From Nonomuraea sediminis (GTDB taxonomy: Bacteria > Actinomycetota > Actinomycetes > Streptosporangiales > Streptosporangiaceae): a DNA stretch of 64,000 nt. The stretch is from assembly GCF_018531495.1 (NCBI RefSeq), contig NZ_JAHDTI010000004.1, positions 868,001-932,000 on the forward strand. Reading direction: 5' to 3'. This document shows positions 24,148-32,645 of the stretch, piece after piece (within the stretch, counting starts at the first letter, position 1; the number at the start of each line of letters is the position of its first letter). The position numbers and the translations under genes were made by a program. Below the pieces are notes generated by a model. That model was not told the origin of the DNA and did no database searches. It saw only the letters and a program-made list of their open reading frames with translations.

Positions 24148-24362
24148 ACACCCGCCTCGACGTGCCCGTGACGATCGACGAGTCCCTCTGCATCGAGGGC
24201 TGCACGCTCTGCGTCGACGTGTGCCCCCTCGACTCCCTGGCGATCCACGAGGTCAGCGGCAAGGCGTACATGCACGTGGACGAGTGCTGGTACTGCGGCC
24301 CGTGCGCCGACCGCTGCCCGGCGGACGCGGTCACCGTCAACATCCCCTACCTGCTCAGATAG
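24135..24362 (+). CDS. 2[4Fe-4S] ferredoxin
   Basis: A 75-residue protein with two cluster motifs. CIEGCTLCVDVCP (Cx3Cx2Cx3CP, one residue longer than usual between the first two Cys) and CWYCGPCADRCP (Cx2Cx2Cx3CP). Low-potential ferredoxins of this kind act as electron partner subunits, for example AprB beside AprA. GTG 24135 has GGAGA five bases upstream and lies inside the end of the regulator gene. Together with the AprA-like flavoprotein at the operon's end, it suggests a two-subunit oxidoreductase. Confidence 0.88.
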   Translation: MALVNTRLDVPVTIDESLCIEGCTLCVDVCPLDSLAIHEVSGKAYMHVDECWYCGPCADRCPADAVTVNIPYLLR

Positions 24363-24373
24363 AGGAGCGATCG

Positions 24374-25729
24374 ATGCGCCAGATCATCGCTGCGGTGGCT
24401 CTGCTGGCCGCCGCGACCGGATGCTCGGTGGCCGAGAGCCAGAGCAAGCCCACGGTCGTCATCGGCTACCAGTCCAAGACCATCAACACCGTCACCGCCG
24501 GCACGCTGCTGCGCCGGCTCGGCTACTTCGAGAAGCGTCTCGGCGGCAAGTACGCCGTCGAGTGGCAGGACTACGACACCGGCGCGCCGATCACGGCCAA
24601 GATGGTCGCCGGGAAGATCGACATCGGCTCGATGGGCGACTACCCGCTGCTCATCAACGCCTCCCGGACGCAGTCGATCGAGTCGGCCAGGACCGAGCTG
24701 ATCTCCACCACCGGCTACAGCCTCCGCGGCGGGCTCAACATGGTCGTCGTCCCCAAGGACTCACCGGCGAAGACGCTGGCCGACCTGGCCGGGCTGAAGG
24801 TCTCGGCGAGCGTCGGCTCGGCCGGGCACGGCACCCTGGTCCAGGGCCTGGAACGGGCCGGGGTGAACGCCGAGGTCGTCAACCAGCAGCCGCCGGTCGG
24901 CGCCTCCGCGCTGGAGTCGGGGGCGGTGCAGGCCTACGCCCAGTTCGTCGCCTGGCCGGGCCTGCTGGCCTTCCAGGGCAAGGCCCGGCTGCTGTACGAC
25001 GGGTCCGCGCTCGACGTGCCCACCTTCCACGGCGTGGTGGTACGGCACGCCTACGCCGCGGAGCACCCGGACGTCGTGGACGCGTTCCTGAAGGCGCAGA
25101 TCGACGCGACCGCCTACCTGCACGAGCACCCGCTGGAAGCGGCCCAGGCCGTGGCGACGGCCACCGGCCTGCCGCCCGAGGTCGTCTACCTCTACAACGG
25201 CAGGAACGGCATCTCCACCTTCGACGTCACCCTGAAGCAGCAGCTCAGGCAGGCGCACGCGCACGACATCCCCTACCTGAAGAAGATCGGCGCCGACTTC
25301 AAGGACATCGACCTCGGCAAGTTCGTCAACGACTCCTACCTGAGGAAGGCCTACGGCCCGGCCTACGACACCGACGCCGCCTCCACCGCCAACCGCGCGG
25401 CGATCACGGGCACCGACGCCGCCTGCGGCATCCCCGCCACGGACCCGGCCAAGGCGGGCGAGATCTGGATCGGATCCGAGCTGCGCCCCGCGGCCACGCC
25501 CACCTGCCTGCTGCGCCAGATCACCGGCGCCGTCAGGGCCGCGTACGTGCCCGACACCGCCACCGGCACGCACTGGTTCGCCGACAAGGCCATCTGGGTG
25601 AAGGACCCCGACGGCGGGAAGAACGACCGGTTCAAGCCGTTCACCACCGGCGACGGCGCCGCGGCCTACCTCAAGGCCCACCCCCGGACCGAGCGGATCT
25701 CCTACGAGAAAGCGCTGGCCGAGGCATGA
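24374..25729 (+). CDS. Lipoprotein substrate-binding protein of a sulfonate/nitrate-type ABC transporter
   Basis: A 451-residue precursor with a lipobox in LAAATGCSV, giving a lipid-anchored Cys. The mature N-terminal 310 residues fit the SsuA/TauA/NrtA periplasmic-binding fold (VVIGYQSKTINTVTAGTLL, then GKIDIGSMGDYPLLINASR). An extra C-terminal part of about 110 residues contains two Cys (DAACGIP and PTCLLRQ). It also has AYVPDTATGTHWFADKAIWV and GDGAAAYLKAHP segments that remind me of the NosL fold; this is weak. ATG 24374 follows AGAGGAG. The TGA overlaps the permease ATG. Confidence 0.82.
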   Translation: MRQIIAAVALLAAATGCSVAESQSKPTVVIGYQSKTINTVTAGTLLRRLGYFEKRLGGKYAVEWQDYDTGAPITAKMVAGKIDIGSMGDYPLLINASRTQSIESARTELISTTGYSLRGGLNMVVVPKDSPAKTLADLAGLKVSASVGSAGHGTLVQGLERAGVNAEVVNQQPPVGASALESGAVQAYAQFVAWPGLLAFQGKARLLYDGSALDVPTFHGVVVRHAYAAEHPDVVDAFLKAQIDATAYLHEHPLEAAQAVATATGLPPEVVYLYNGRNGISTFDVTLKQQLRQAHAHDIPYLKKIGADFKDIDLGKFVNDSYLRKAYGPAYDTDAASTANRAAITGTDAACGIPATDPAKAGEIWIGSELRPAATPTCLLRQITGAVRAAYVPDTATGTHWFADKAIWVKDPDGGKNDRFKPFTTGDGAAAYLKAHPRTERISYEKALAEA

Positions 25730-26562
25730 CCGTCACCCGAGTCGCCGGACCGCGCGCCGCACCGGCGATCAGGAAGCCGGGCCCCTTCCCCGTGCGATGG
25801 CTGGTCCGCGCCCTGTCGCTGCTGGTCGTGGTCGGCGCATGGCAGGTGCTGACCACGGCCGACGCGCGGATCGGGGTGAACTTCGACCGGCTGCCGTCAC
25901 CGAGCGAGGTGGCGGGCGAGCTGGCCAAGCAGCTCTCGTCGCCGGTGTACTACCTCGACCTCGTCCAGAGCGTGATCCGCATCCTGACCGGGTTCGGGCT
26001 GGCGGCCGTGGCGGGGATCGGGCTCGGCGTGCTCGTCGCCCGGTCGCGGTGGGCGGCGGACCTGCTCCTGCCGCCACTGGAAGCGGTCAGGCCCATCCCG
26101 GCGATCGCCCTGGTGCCGATCGCGATCCTGCTGTTCCCCACGGATGAGCAGGGCATCGTCTTCATCACGGCCACCGCCGCGTTCTTCCCGATCCTGGTCA
26201 GCACGCGGCATGCCGTACGGGCGCTGCCGACGCTCTGGGAGGAGGCGGTGCGGACGCTGGGCGGGCGGCGGCGGCACGTGTTGTGGCACGTGGTCCTGCC
26301 GGGCGCGCTGCCTGGAATCTTCGGCGGGCTGTCGGTCGGGATGGGCGTGGCGTGGATCTGCGTGATCTCCGCGGAGATGATCTCCGGCGAGCTCGGGGTC
26401 GGCTACCGGACCTGGCACGCGTACACGGTCGTGGACTACCCGGCCGTGCTCGTCGGGATGGCCTCGATCGGCGTGCTCGGCTGGCTCACCTCGGCGGCGG
26501 TCGAGGTGCTCGGCCGCCGCCTGACGCGCTGGCTGCCGCGCGGGGAAGGGAGCCTGCGATGA
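25726..26562 (+). CDS. ABC transporter permease, SsuC/TauC type
   Basis: A 278-residue membrane protein with about six hydrophobic segments. The cytoplasmic EAA-type loop reads WEEAVRTLGGRRRHVLWHVVLPGALPGI and contacts the ATPase. Other family features are LEAVRPIPAIALVPIAILLF and the C-terminal AYTVVDYPAVLVGM segment. ATGA overlaps join it to the binding-protein gene upstream and the ATPase gene downstream. Substrate specificity lies in the binding protein, so only the transporter class (sulfonate, nitrate, bicarbonate, taurine or similar) can be given. Confidence 0.88.
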   Translation: MTVTRVAGPRAAPAIRKPGPFPVRWLVRALSLLVVVGAWQVLTTADARIGVNFDRLPSPSEVAGELAKQLSSPVYYLDLVQSVIRILTGFGLAAVAGIGLGVLVARSRWAADLLLPPLEAVRPIPAIALVPIAILLFPTDEQGIVFITATAAFFPILVSTRHAVRALPTLWEEAVRTLGGRRRHVLWHVVLPGALPGIFGGLSVGMGVAWICVISAEMISGELGVGYRTWHAYTVVDYPAVLVGMASIGVLGWLTSAAVEVLGRRLTRWLPRGEGSLR

Positions 26563-27233
26563 GCCTCGCGCTGACGCTGGAGCGGACCGGGCTCGGGTAC
26601 GGCGGAGCCACCGTGATCAGCGAGCTGGACCTCACCGTCGCCCCCGGCGAGTTCCTGGTGGTCGTGGGCGCCTCGGGATCGGGCAAGTCGACGCTGCTGC
26701 GTGGCCTGGCAGGGCTCCTGCCGTACTCGGGGAGGATCCTCGCCGACGGCGCGCCGCTCGCCGGTCCTTCGGCCGCCCGGGCGATGGTGTTCCAGGAGGA
26801 TGGGCTGCTGCCCTGGCGCAGCGTCAGGCGCAACGTCGAACTGCCGCTGCGGCTGCGCGGCGAGTCCCGCGCGAGCAGGCGGGCGAGGGCGGAGGAGTGG
26901 ATCAGGCGGGTGGGGCTGGCCGGGTTCGAGGACCGGCTGCCGCGCGAGCTGTCCGGCGGCATGCGGCAGCGGGTGCAACTGGCCAGGACCCTGGTCGCCG
27001 AGCCGGGCGCGGTGCTGATGGACGAGCCGTTCGGCGCGCTGGACGTACAGACGCGGGCGGAGATGCAGCGGCTGCTGCGCGACGTGCTGCGCACCACGGG
27101 AGCCACGGTCGTGTTCGTGACCCACGACGTCGACGAGGCGCTCCTGCTCGGCGACCGGATCGTCGTGCTCGGCCGTACAGGACTGAAGACGATCACTGAG
27201 CCGTCGCGTGAACGCATCCTGGAGGAGCTGTAG
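26559..27233 (+). CDS. ABC transporter ATP-binding protein, SsuB/TauB type
   Basis: A 224-residue ATPase with Walker A GASGSGKST, Q-loop FQEDGLLPWRSV, signature LSGGMRQRV, Walker B VLMDEPFGALD and switch FVTHDVDEA. The LLPW after the Q-loop is typical of nitrate/sulfonate/taurine-type importers. It overlaps the permease gene (ATGA), and its TAG shares one base with the GTG of the flavoprotein gene. Confidence 0.92.
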   Translation: MSLALTLERTGLGYGGATVISELDLTVAPGEFLVVVGASGSGKSTLLRGLAGLLPYSGRILADGAPLAGPSAARAMVFQEDGLLPWRSVRRNVELPLRLRGESRASRRARAEEWIRRVGLAGFEDRLPRELSGGMRQRVQLARTLVAEPGAVLMDEPFGALDVQTRAEMQRLLRDVLRTTGATVVFVTHDVDEALLLGDRIVVLGRTGLKTITEPSRERILEEL

Positions 27234-29914
27234 TGGACATCCCCCCTCTCACCGACCGCCTGGAGCTGGACTGCCAGGTGCTGGTGATCGGCGGCGGCAC
27301 GGCGGGCACGATGGCGGCGATCACCGCCGCCGAGCGCGGCGCCGACGTGCTGCTGCTCGAGAAGGCCCACGTACGGCACAGCGGCGCCCTGGCCATGGGC
27401 ATGGACGGGGTGAACAACGCGGTCATCCCCGGCAAGGCCACGCCCGAGGACTACGTCGCCGAGATCACCCGCGCCAACGACGGCGTGGTCGACCAGCGCA
27501 CCGTCCACCAGACGGCCAGCCGCGGGTTCGACATGGTCAAGCGGCTCGAACGCTACGGCGTGAAGTTCGACAAGGACGAGTACGGCGAGTACAACGTCCG
27601 CCGGGTGCACCGCTCGGGCGCCTACGTGCTGCCCATGCCCGAGGGCAAGGACGTCAAGAAGGTCCTCTACCGGGTGCTGCGCCGCCGCGAGATCCGCGAG
27701 CGGGTCAGGATCGAGAACCGGGTCATGCCGGTGCGCGTGCTGACGGACGGCGGCCGGGCGGTCGGCGCGGCGGGCTTCGACACCAGGTCGGGGCGGTTCG
27801 TCACGGTACGCGCCGGGGCGGTCATCCTGGCCACCGGCGCGGCGGGACGGCTCGGCCTGCCCGCCAGCGGCTATCTCTACGGCACCTACGAGAACCCGAC
27901 GAACGCCGGCGACGGCCACTCCATGGCCTACCACGCCGGTGCCGAGCTCAGCGGCATCGAGTGCTTCCAGATCAACCCGCTGATCAAGGACTACAACGGT
28001 CCCGCGTGCGCCTATGTGGCCAATCCGTTCGGCGGCTACCAGGTCAACGGCGAGGGCGAGCGGTTCGTGGACTGCGACTACTGGTCGGGCCAGATGATGG
28101 CCGAGGTGGCCCGGGAGATCGCCTCCGCGCGCGGGCCCATCTACCTCAAGCTCACCCACCTGCCCGACGAGACGCTCGCCACCCTCGAGGGCATCCTGCA
28201 CACCACGGAACGCCCGACGCGTGGCACCTTCCACGCGGGCCGCGGCCACGACTACCGCACGCACGACGTGGAGATGCACATCTCCGAGATCGGGCTGTGC
28301 GGCGGGCACTCGGCCTCCGGCGTGTGGGTCGACGAGAACGGCCTGACCACCGTCCCCGGCCTGTACGCCGCCGGTGACCTGGCCTGCGTCCCGCACAACT
28401 ACATGATCGGCGCCTTCGTCTTCGGCGACCTGGCGGGCGCGCACGCCGCCGCTCACCACCAGGCTCCGTCCGGGCTGCCGGAGGACCAGGTCGCGGACGC
28501 GCACGAGCTGATCTACCGGCCGCTGCGCAACCCGGACGGGCCGCCCCAGCAGCAGGTCGAGTACAAGCTGCGCAGGTTCGTCAACGACTACGTCGCGCCG
28601 CCCAAGACCGGCAGGAAGCTGGCGATCGCCGTCGAGACGTTCGAGCGCATGCGCGGTGAGATCGCCGCCATGGGCGCCCGCACCCCCCACGAGTTGATGC
28701 GCTGCGCCGAGGTCACCTTCATCCGCGACTGCGCGGAGATGGCGGCGCGGTCGTCCTCGGTGCGCACCGAGAGCCGATGGGGCCTCTACCACGACAGGGC
28801 CGACCTCCCCGCGAGGAACGACGCGGAGTGGCTGTTCCACCTCAATCTCCGCAAGAACGCCGACGGCGCGATGGAGTTCGTCAAGCGCCCGGTCGCCCCC
28901 TACCGCGTCCCCGTCGACGGCTTCGCCCCCGCCGAGGGGGCCGCCCCGGAGGTGCTCGCCGCCTTCGCCCCCGGCGGGCCCGGGGCCGCCTCGCGCGCAC
29001 GGCTGGCGGTCGAGGCCATCGGCCGCTCCCCGCGGATCCTGGAACTGCTGCGCCTGCCGGACTCCGCGAGCCTGGAGCCGTACCTGACCGACCCCGATCC
29101 CCAGGTACGGCGGGCCGCGATCGCGACGCTCACGGAGCTCGCCCCGCCCGAGGCCGGTGAGGCCCTGCTGGCCGCCCTCGACGACCCCCACGGCACGGTA
29201 CGGCGGGCCGCCGCGGTCGCCCTGCGCGAGCTCGTCGAGGTGCTTCCCGCCGATCCGGGGTTCGGGGTACGGCTGCGCGCCCTGCTCGGCACGTCCGCGG
29301 ACGCCGGAGTGCGGGCGACCGTGGTGGACGTGCTGCGGGCCCTGCGGCTCGGCGACGAGGCGACCTTCGTGGTTGCTCTGACCGATGCCGAGCACCGGGT
29401 CCGGATCGAGGCGGTCAGAGGGCTGGTCTCCCTCGACGCCGCACCCGCCCTGGTCGACGCCGTAACCGATGTATCGCGAGAAGTCCGCATATGGGTGGCG
29501 CGCGGCCTGGCCGCCATCGGCAAGCCGTCCTCCCTGGAAGCCCTGCTCGTTCTCGCCGCCGACCTTGATCCGCTCGTCAGATCGGCGGCGCTGGAGGCGG
29601 CCGCCGCGTTCGGCCCGCTGCCCGAGGAGTTCGTCGCGACAGCCGTACCGGCACTGGGGGATGCCGAATGGCAGGTCCGCGTCGGCGCGGCCCGAGGCCT
29701 GGCAGGTTGTCCCGCCGCGGAAGCGCCGCTGGTAGAGGCCACCCGAGACCCCCACCTCGACGTACGGAAGGCCGCCGTGCAGGCCATCGCGCCCTTGGCG
29801 GACCGGCCCGCGGTCGCGCAGGCCCTGCGGAGGGCGCAACAGGATCCGGACGCGGACGTCCGGGCCTACGCCCGCCGCGCCTTCACCGCCTCGCGGCAGC
29901 AGCCCGTCGCCTGA
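27233..29914 (+). CDS. AprA/FrdA-like flavoprotein fused to C-terminal HEAT repeats
   Basis: An 893-residue protein. Residues 14-580 are an FAD-dependent oxidoreductase of the fumarate reductase/SdhA/APS-reductase-alpha family: VLVIGGGTAGTMAAITAAERG (dinucleotide fold), ALAMGMDGVNNAV, then CGGHSASGVWVDE and GLYAAGDLACVPHNYMIGAFVFGD near the FAD. From about residue 595 there are roughly six HEAT/PBS-lyase-type helical repeats (DPQVRRAAIATL, DPHGTVRRAAAVAL, DAEWQVRVGAARGL, DPHLDVRKAAVQAI). The ferredoxin encoded earlier in the operon is the probable electron partner. Substrate unknown; sulfur or organosulfur chemistry is suggested only by the AprA likeness and transporter type. Confidence 0.82.
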   Translation: MDIPPLTDRLELDCQVLVIGGGTAGTMAAITAAERGADVLLLEKAHVRHSGALAMGMDGVNNAVIPGKATPEDYVAEITRANDGVVDQRTVHQTASRGFDMVKRLERYGVKFDKDEYGEYNVRRVHRSGAYVLPMPEGKDVKKVLYRVLRRREIRERVRIENRVMPVRVLTDGGRAVGAAGFDTRSGRFVTVRAGAVILATGAAGRLGLPASGYLYGTYENPTNAGDGHSMAYHAGAELSGIECFQINPLIKDYNGPACAYVANPFGGYQVNGEGERFVDCDYWSGQMMAEVAREIASARGPIYLKLTHLPDETLATLEGILHTTERPTRGTFHAGRGHDYRTHDVEMHISEIGLCGGHSASGVWVDENGLTTVPGLYAAGDLACVPHNYMIGAFVFGDLAGAHAAAHHQAPSGLPEDQVADAHELIYRPLRNPDGPPQQQVEYKLRRFVNDYVAPPKTGRKLAIAVETFERMRGEIAAMGARTPHELMRCAEVTFIRDCAEMAARSSSVRTESRWGLYHDRADLPARNDAEWLFHLNLRKNADGAMEFVKRPVAPYRVPVDGFAPAEGAAPEVLAAFAPGGPGAASRARLAVEAIGRSPRILELLRLPDSASLEPYLTDPDPQVRRAAIATLTELAPPEAGEALLAALDDPHGTVRRAAAVALRELVEVLPADPGFGVRLRALLGTSADAGVRATVVDVLRALRLGDEATFVVALTDAEHRVRIEAVRGLVSLDAAPALVDAVTDVSREVRIWVARGLAAIGKPSSLEALLVLAADLDPLVRSAALEAAAAFGPLPEEFVATAVPALGDAEWQVRVGAARGLAGCPAAEAPLVEATRDPHLDVRKAAVQAIAPLADRPAVAQALRRAQQDPDADVRAYARRAFTASRQQPVA

Positions 29915-29915
29915 A

Positions 29916-30180
29916 CTAGCGCTCCAGGAGGGCGTACATGGTGAAGCGGGTGTTTCTGGTCACCTCGTTCTCGCCGTGGCCGGTGTAGCGGAAGACGAGG
30001 GTGTGGGCGGCTGGGTCGAGTTCGAGGGTGATGGAGCCGTTGTGGGGGCAGTTGCCCTTCATGGTGGCTCGTTTGAGGGTGGCCTCGTCACCCTTGACGG
30101 CGGGAATCCCCCACCACGCCGCCGGGTCCGGCAGGGAGGGGTGACGCGTCAGGCGTGGGTGCGGCTGGGGTTGAGGTGGG
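29916..30180 (-). pseudogene. Out-of-frame C-terminal module of the Ser/Thr kinase gene
   Basis: Downstream of the kinase stop, the reverse strand shifted by one base stays open and strongly coding-like. It passes from a proline-rich linker into PDPAAWWGIPAVKGDEATLK, then NCPHNGSITLELDPAAHTL and RFTMYALLER, ending at a TAG (29918-29916). The high GC at third positions and sensible composition suggest genuine protein sequence that once continued the kinase. It ends one base after the convergent flavoprotein stop. Confidence 0.6.
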
Positions 30181-30963
30181 GACCAGGAGGCGGAGGCAGA
30201 TCTCGACCATGGTGGGGCGGGTGGTGGGGTCTTTGGCGAGGGCCGCTTCGACGATCGAGCGGAGGGGGTCGTCGAGGGGGGAGAGGTCGGGTTCCGCGGT
30301 GAGGATGCGGTGCATGACGGCGGGAAGGGTGTCGTTGCCGAAGGGGGCGCGGCCTGTGGCGGCGTAGAAGATGACGCCGCCCCAGGCGAAGACGTCCGCG
30401 GCCGGGCCGACCGGCTCTCCGGCCAGCTGTTCGGGGGCCATGAAGCTGGGGGTGCCCACGATCTGGCTGGTCAGGGTGGGGGAGTCGGACAGGGACTTGG
30501 CGATGCCGAAGTCGATGACGCGGGCTCCGTCGTGCCCGAGCAGGACGTTGGCCGGTTTGAAGTCCCGGTGGACGATGCCCGCCTCGTGCACCGCCGCCAG
30601 TGCCGTGGCCGTCGCCACCGCCAGCCGCTGCAGGTCCGCTCCCGCGCGCGCACCCACCTCGGCCAGCGAGGGTCCTTCGACGTACTCGCTGACCAGATAG
30701 GGCGAGTCGCCCAGCGGATCGGCGTCCACGATGCGTGCCACGCAGAACGGCGCCACGCGGCGTGCGGCCTCGATCTCCCTGGCCAGGCGCTCACGGGCGC
30801 GAGCATCCACCCCGTCGGCCCGCAGCACCTTCACCGCGACCCGCCCCGCGGGCCCCTCACCCAGGTAGACGACCCCCTGCTCGCCGCTGCCCAGCCTGCG
30901 CAGCAGCCGGTACCCACCCACCTCGGCCGGATCCCCCGGCCGTAACGGTTCGCCCCCAGCCAC
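30088..30963 (-). CDS. Ser/Thr protein kinase, apparently frameshifted after the kinase domain
   Basis: A 291-residue Hanks-type kinase. The Gly-rich loop is LGSGEQGVVYLG, the Lys is in VAVKVL, the catalytic loop is HRDFKPANVLL, then DFG and the GTPSFMAPEQ activation segment end. GTG 30963 is chosen because homologs begin just before GYRLLRRLGSG; the frame runs further upstream antisense to xthA. The protein ends in a proline-rich tail and SRRQG without the transmembrane and sensor parts many actinobacterial kinases carry. A coding-like C-terminal module follows in the next frame, so a frameshift (real or sequencing error) is likely in the linker. Confidence 0.82.
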   Translation of the reverse strand: MAGGEPLRPGDPAEVGGYRLLRRLGSGEQGVVYLGEGPAGRVAVKVLRADGVDARARERLAREIEAARRVAPFCVARIVDADPLGDSPYLVSEYVEGPSLAEVGARAGADLQRLAVATATALAAVHEAGIVHRDFKPANVLLGHDGARVIDFGIAKSLSDSPTLTSQIVGTPSFMAPEQLAGEPVGPAADVFAWGGVIFYAATGRAPFGNDTLPAVMHRILTAEPDLSPLDDPLRSIVEAALAKDPTTRPTMVEICLRLLVPTSTPAAPTPDASPLPAGPGGVVGDSRRQG

Positions 30964-31065
30964 GCCCGCCCTCCTCGCTCCCGCGCCGCTGCGATGATAC
31001 GCAACCCCCAGTACGGCAAGCCCTCCAGCACGGCAGGCGGTGGCCGTGGGGAATAGGGTCTTGCC

Positions 31066-31932
31066 ATGCGGATAGCCACCTGGAACGTGAACTCCGTCAA
31101 GCAGCGCGTCCCGCGCCTGCTGCCGTGGCTCGACGAGCGCAGGCCCGACGTCGTCTGCCTGCAGGAGACCAAGCTCGCCGACGCCGCGTTCACCGAGCTG
31201 CTGGCCGAGGAACTGGACAAGCGCGGCTACGAGGCCGCCGTCCACGGCGAGGCCCGGTGGAACGGCGTGGCCATCCTGTCCAGGGTGGGGCTCGACGACG
31301 TGGCGATCGGCCTGCCGGGAGGGCCGGGCTTCCCCCATCAGGAGGCGCGGGCGGTGTCGGCGACGTGCGACGGGATCCGGGTGCACTCGGTCTACGTGCC
31401 GAACGGCCGCATCCCCGACTCCGACCACTACCACTACAAGCTGGCCTGGCTGGCCGTCCTGCGCGACCTGGTGAAGGCCGGCCCCGAGGACGTGATCGTG
31501 TGCGGCGACATGAACATCGCGCCCACCGACGCCGACGTCTTCGACCCTGAGGCGTACATCGGCCAGACGCACGTCACGGCGCCCGAGCGGGCGGCGCTGG
31601 CCGACCTGCAGGCGCTCGGGCTGCACGACGTGGTGCGCGACCGCTGGCCGACCCAGCGCGTGTTCACCTACTGGGACTACCGGGCGGGCATGTTCCACCA
31701 GGACCTCGGGATGCGGATCGACCTGGCCCTGGCCTCGGATCCGGTGGCCGGGCGGGTGCGCGCCGCCTGGGTCGACAGGAAGGCCCGCAAGGGCACGGGC
31801 CCGAGCGACCACGCCCCCGTCATCGTCGACCTGGACGCCGCACCCGACGGCGACATCGGCCCCGTCGTGCCGCCGCCCTCGGCCCCCGCCACCGGGCGCC
31901 GCGCGGTCAAGCTCCCGCAGGCGCCGGACTGA
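31066..31932 (+). CDS. xthA: Exodeoxyribonuclease III
   Basis: A 288-residue endonuclease/exonuclease/phosphatase-fold enzyme with ATWNVNSV, CLQETK (metal-binding Glu), GDMNIAPTDADVFDP, DLGMRIDLALAS and the terminal SDHAPV. These are the AP-endonuclease motifs of XthA. It removes 3' blocks and cuts abasic sites in base-excision repair. TAGGGT at 31054-31059 ends six bases before the ATG, so a leaderless transcript is likely. It is divergent from the kinase gene and is followed by a methyltransferase gene after 2 bp. Confidence 0.92.
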   Translation: MRIATWNVNSVKQRVPRLLPWLDERRPDVVCLQETKLADAAFTELLAEELDKRGYEAAVHGEARWNGVAILSRVGLDDVAIGLPGGPGFPHQEARAVSATCDGIRVHSVYVPNGRIPDSDHYHYKLAWLAVLRDLVKAGPEDVIVCGDMNIAPTDADVFDPEAYIGQTHVTAPERAALADLQALGLHDVVRDRWPTQRVFTYWDYRAGMFHQDLGMRIDLALASDPVAGRVRAAWVDRKARKGTGPSDHAPVIVDLDAAPDGDIGPVVPPPSAPATGRRAVKLPQAPD

Positions 31933-31934
31933 GC

Positions 31935-32645
31935 ATGCTCGACTACGACCGCGAGGCGGATCACTACGACCGGACGAGAGGTGGCGACGCCAGGGCCGCC
32001 GCTGCTGCCACGGCCATCGAGGAACTGCTGCCTGACAGCGCGCGCGTGCTGGCCGACATCGCCTGCGGCACCAGCATCGTGACCTCCCGGCTGGCCGTGC
32101 CGGGGCGGCGGGTGGTCGGCGTCGACCGGTCCGCCGGCATGCTGGCGGTCGCCCGCACCAGGGTGGACGTGGTGCGGGGCGACGCGCTGGCGTTACCGTT
32201 CGCCGACGGCTCGCTCGACGCCGTGACGATGATCTGGCTGCTGCACCTGCTCCGCCCCGGCACCGTCGCGGCGGCGGTCCGCGAGGCCAGGAGGGTGCTG
32301 CGGCCCGGCGGCCTGCTGATCACCACGGTCGACAAGAACGACGCCGTGTTCGCCACCGGGTGCGACGTGGCCGCCGTGCTCGGTCCGGTTCGCGTGAGCG
32401 CGCCGTCCGACGCGCTGGACAGGGTGGCGGAGGGGTTCACCGTGGCGGGCCGTACCGGCTTCGCCGGGGTGGGGCAGGGCCGCAGCCCGCGCGAGTGGGC
32501 CCGGGAGATCGCGGACGGTTTCGGCTGGACGCGCCGGGTGCCCGCCGCGGAACTGGCCGAACTCGGATTACGGCTGGCCGCCCTGCCCGAGCAGGACAGG
32601 GCACGGCCGGATCCCGTCTACACGCTGGTGGCGCTGTCCACGTAG
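31935..32645 (+). CDS. Class I SAM-dependent methyltransferase
   Basis: A 236-residue Methyltransf_11-type protein. DYDREADHYDRTRGG opens the fold, LADIACGTSIVTSRL is SAM motif I, VVGVDRSAGMLAVAR motif II, and GDALALPFADGSLDAVTM the following acidic loop. It probably methylates a small molecule; the substrate is unknown. It starts 2 bp after xthA, so the two are co-transcribed, and its 3' end overlaps the convergent phosphatase gene by 28 bp. Confidence 0.8.
   Translation: MLDYDREADHYDRTRGGDARAAAAATAIEELLPDSARVLADIACGTSIVTSRLAVPGRRVVGVDRSAGMLAVARTRVDVVRGDALALPFADGSLDAVTMIWLLHLLRPGTVAAAVREARRVLRPGGLLITTVDKNDAVFATGCDVAAVLGPVRVSAPSDALDRVAEGFTVAGRTGFAGVGQGRSPREWAREIADGFGWTRRVPAAELAELGLRLAALPEQDRARPDPVYTLVALST

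Noticed and set aside
26486..29839. 1117-codon reverse-strand open frame across the ABC ATPase and flavoprotein genes
   Set aside because: Antisense to genes with clear ABC and FAD motifs; its own translation is low-complexity His/Gly/Arg-rich without domains.
30964..31812. Upstream extension of the kinase reading frame
   Set aside because: The extension is antisense to xthA and has no kinase-related sequence; GTG 30963 matches the normal N-terminus.
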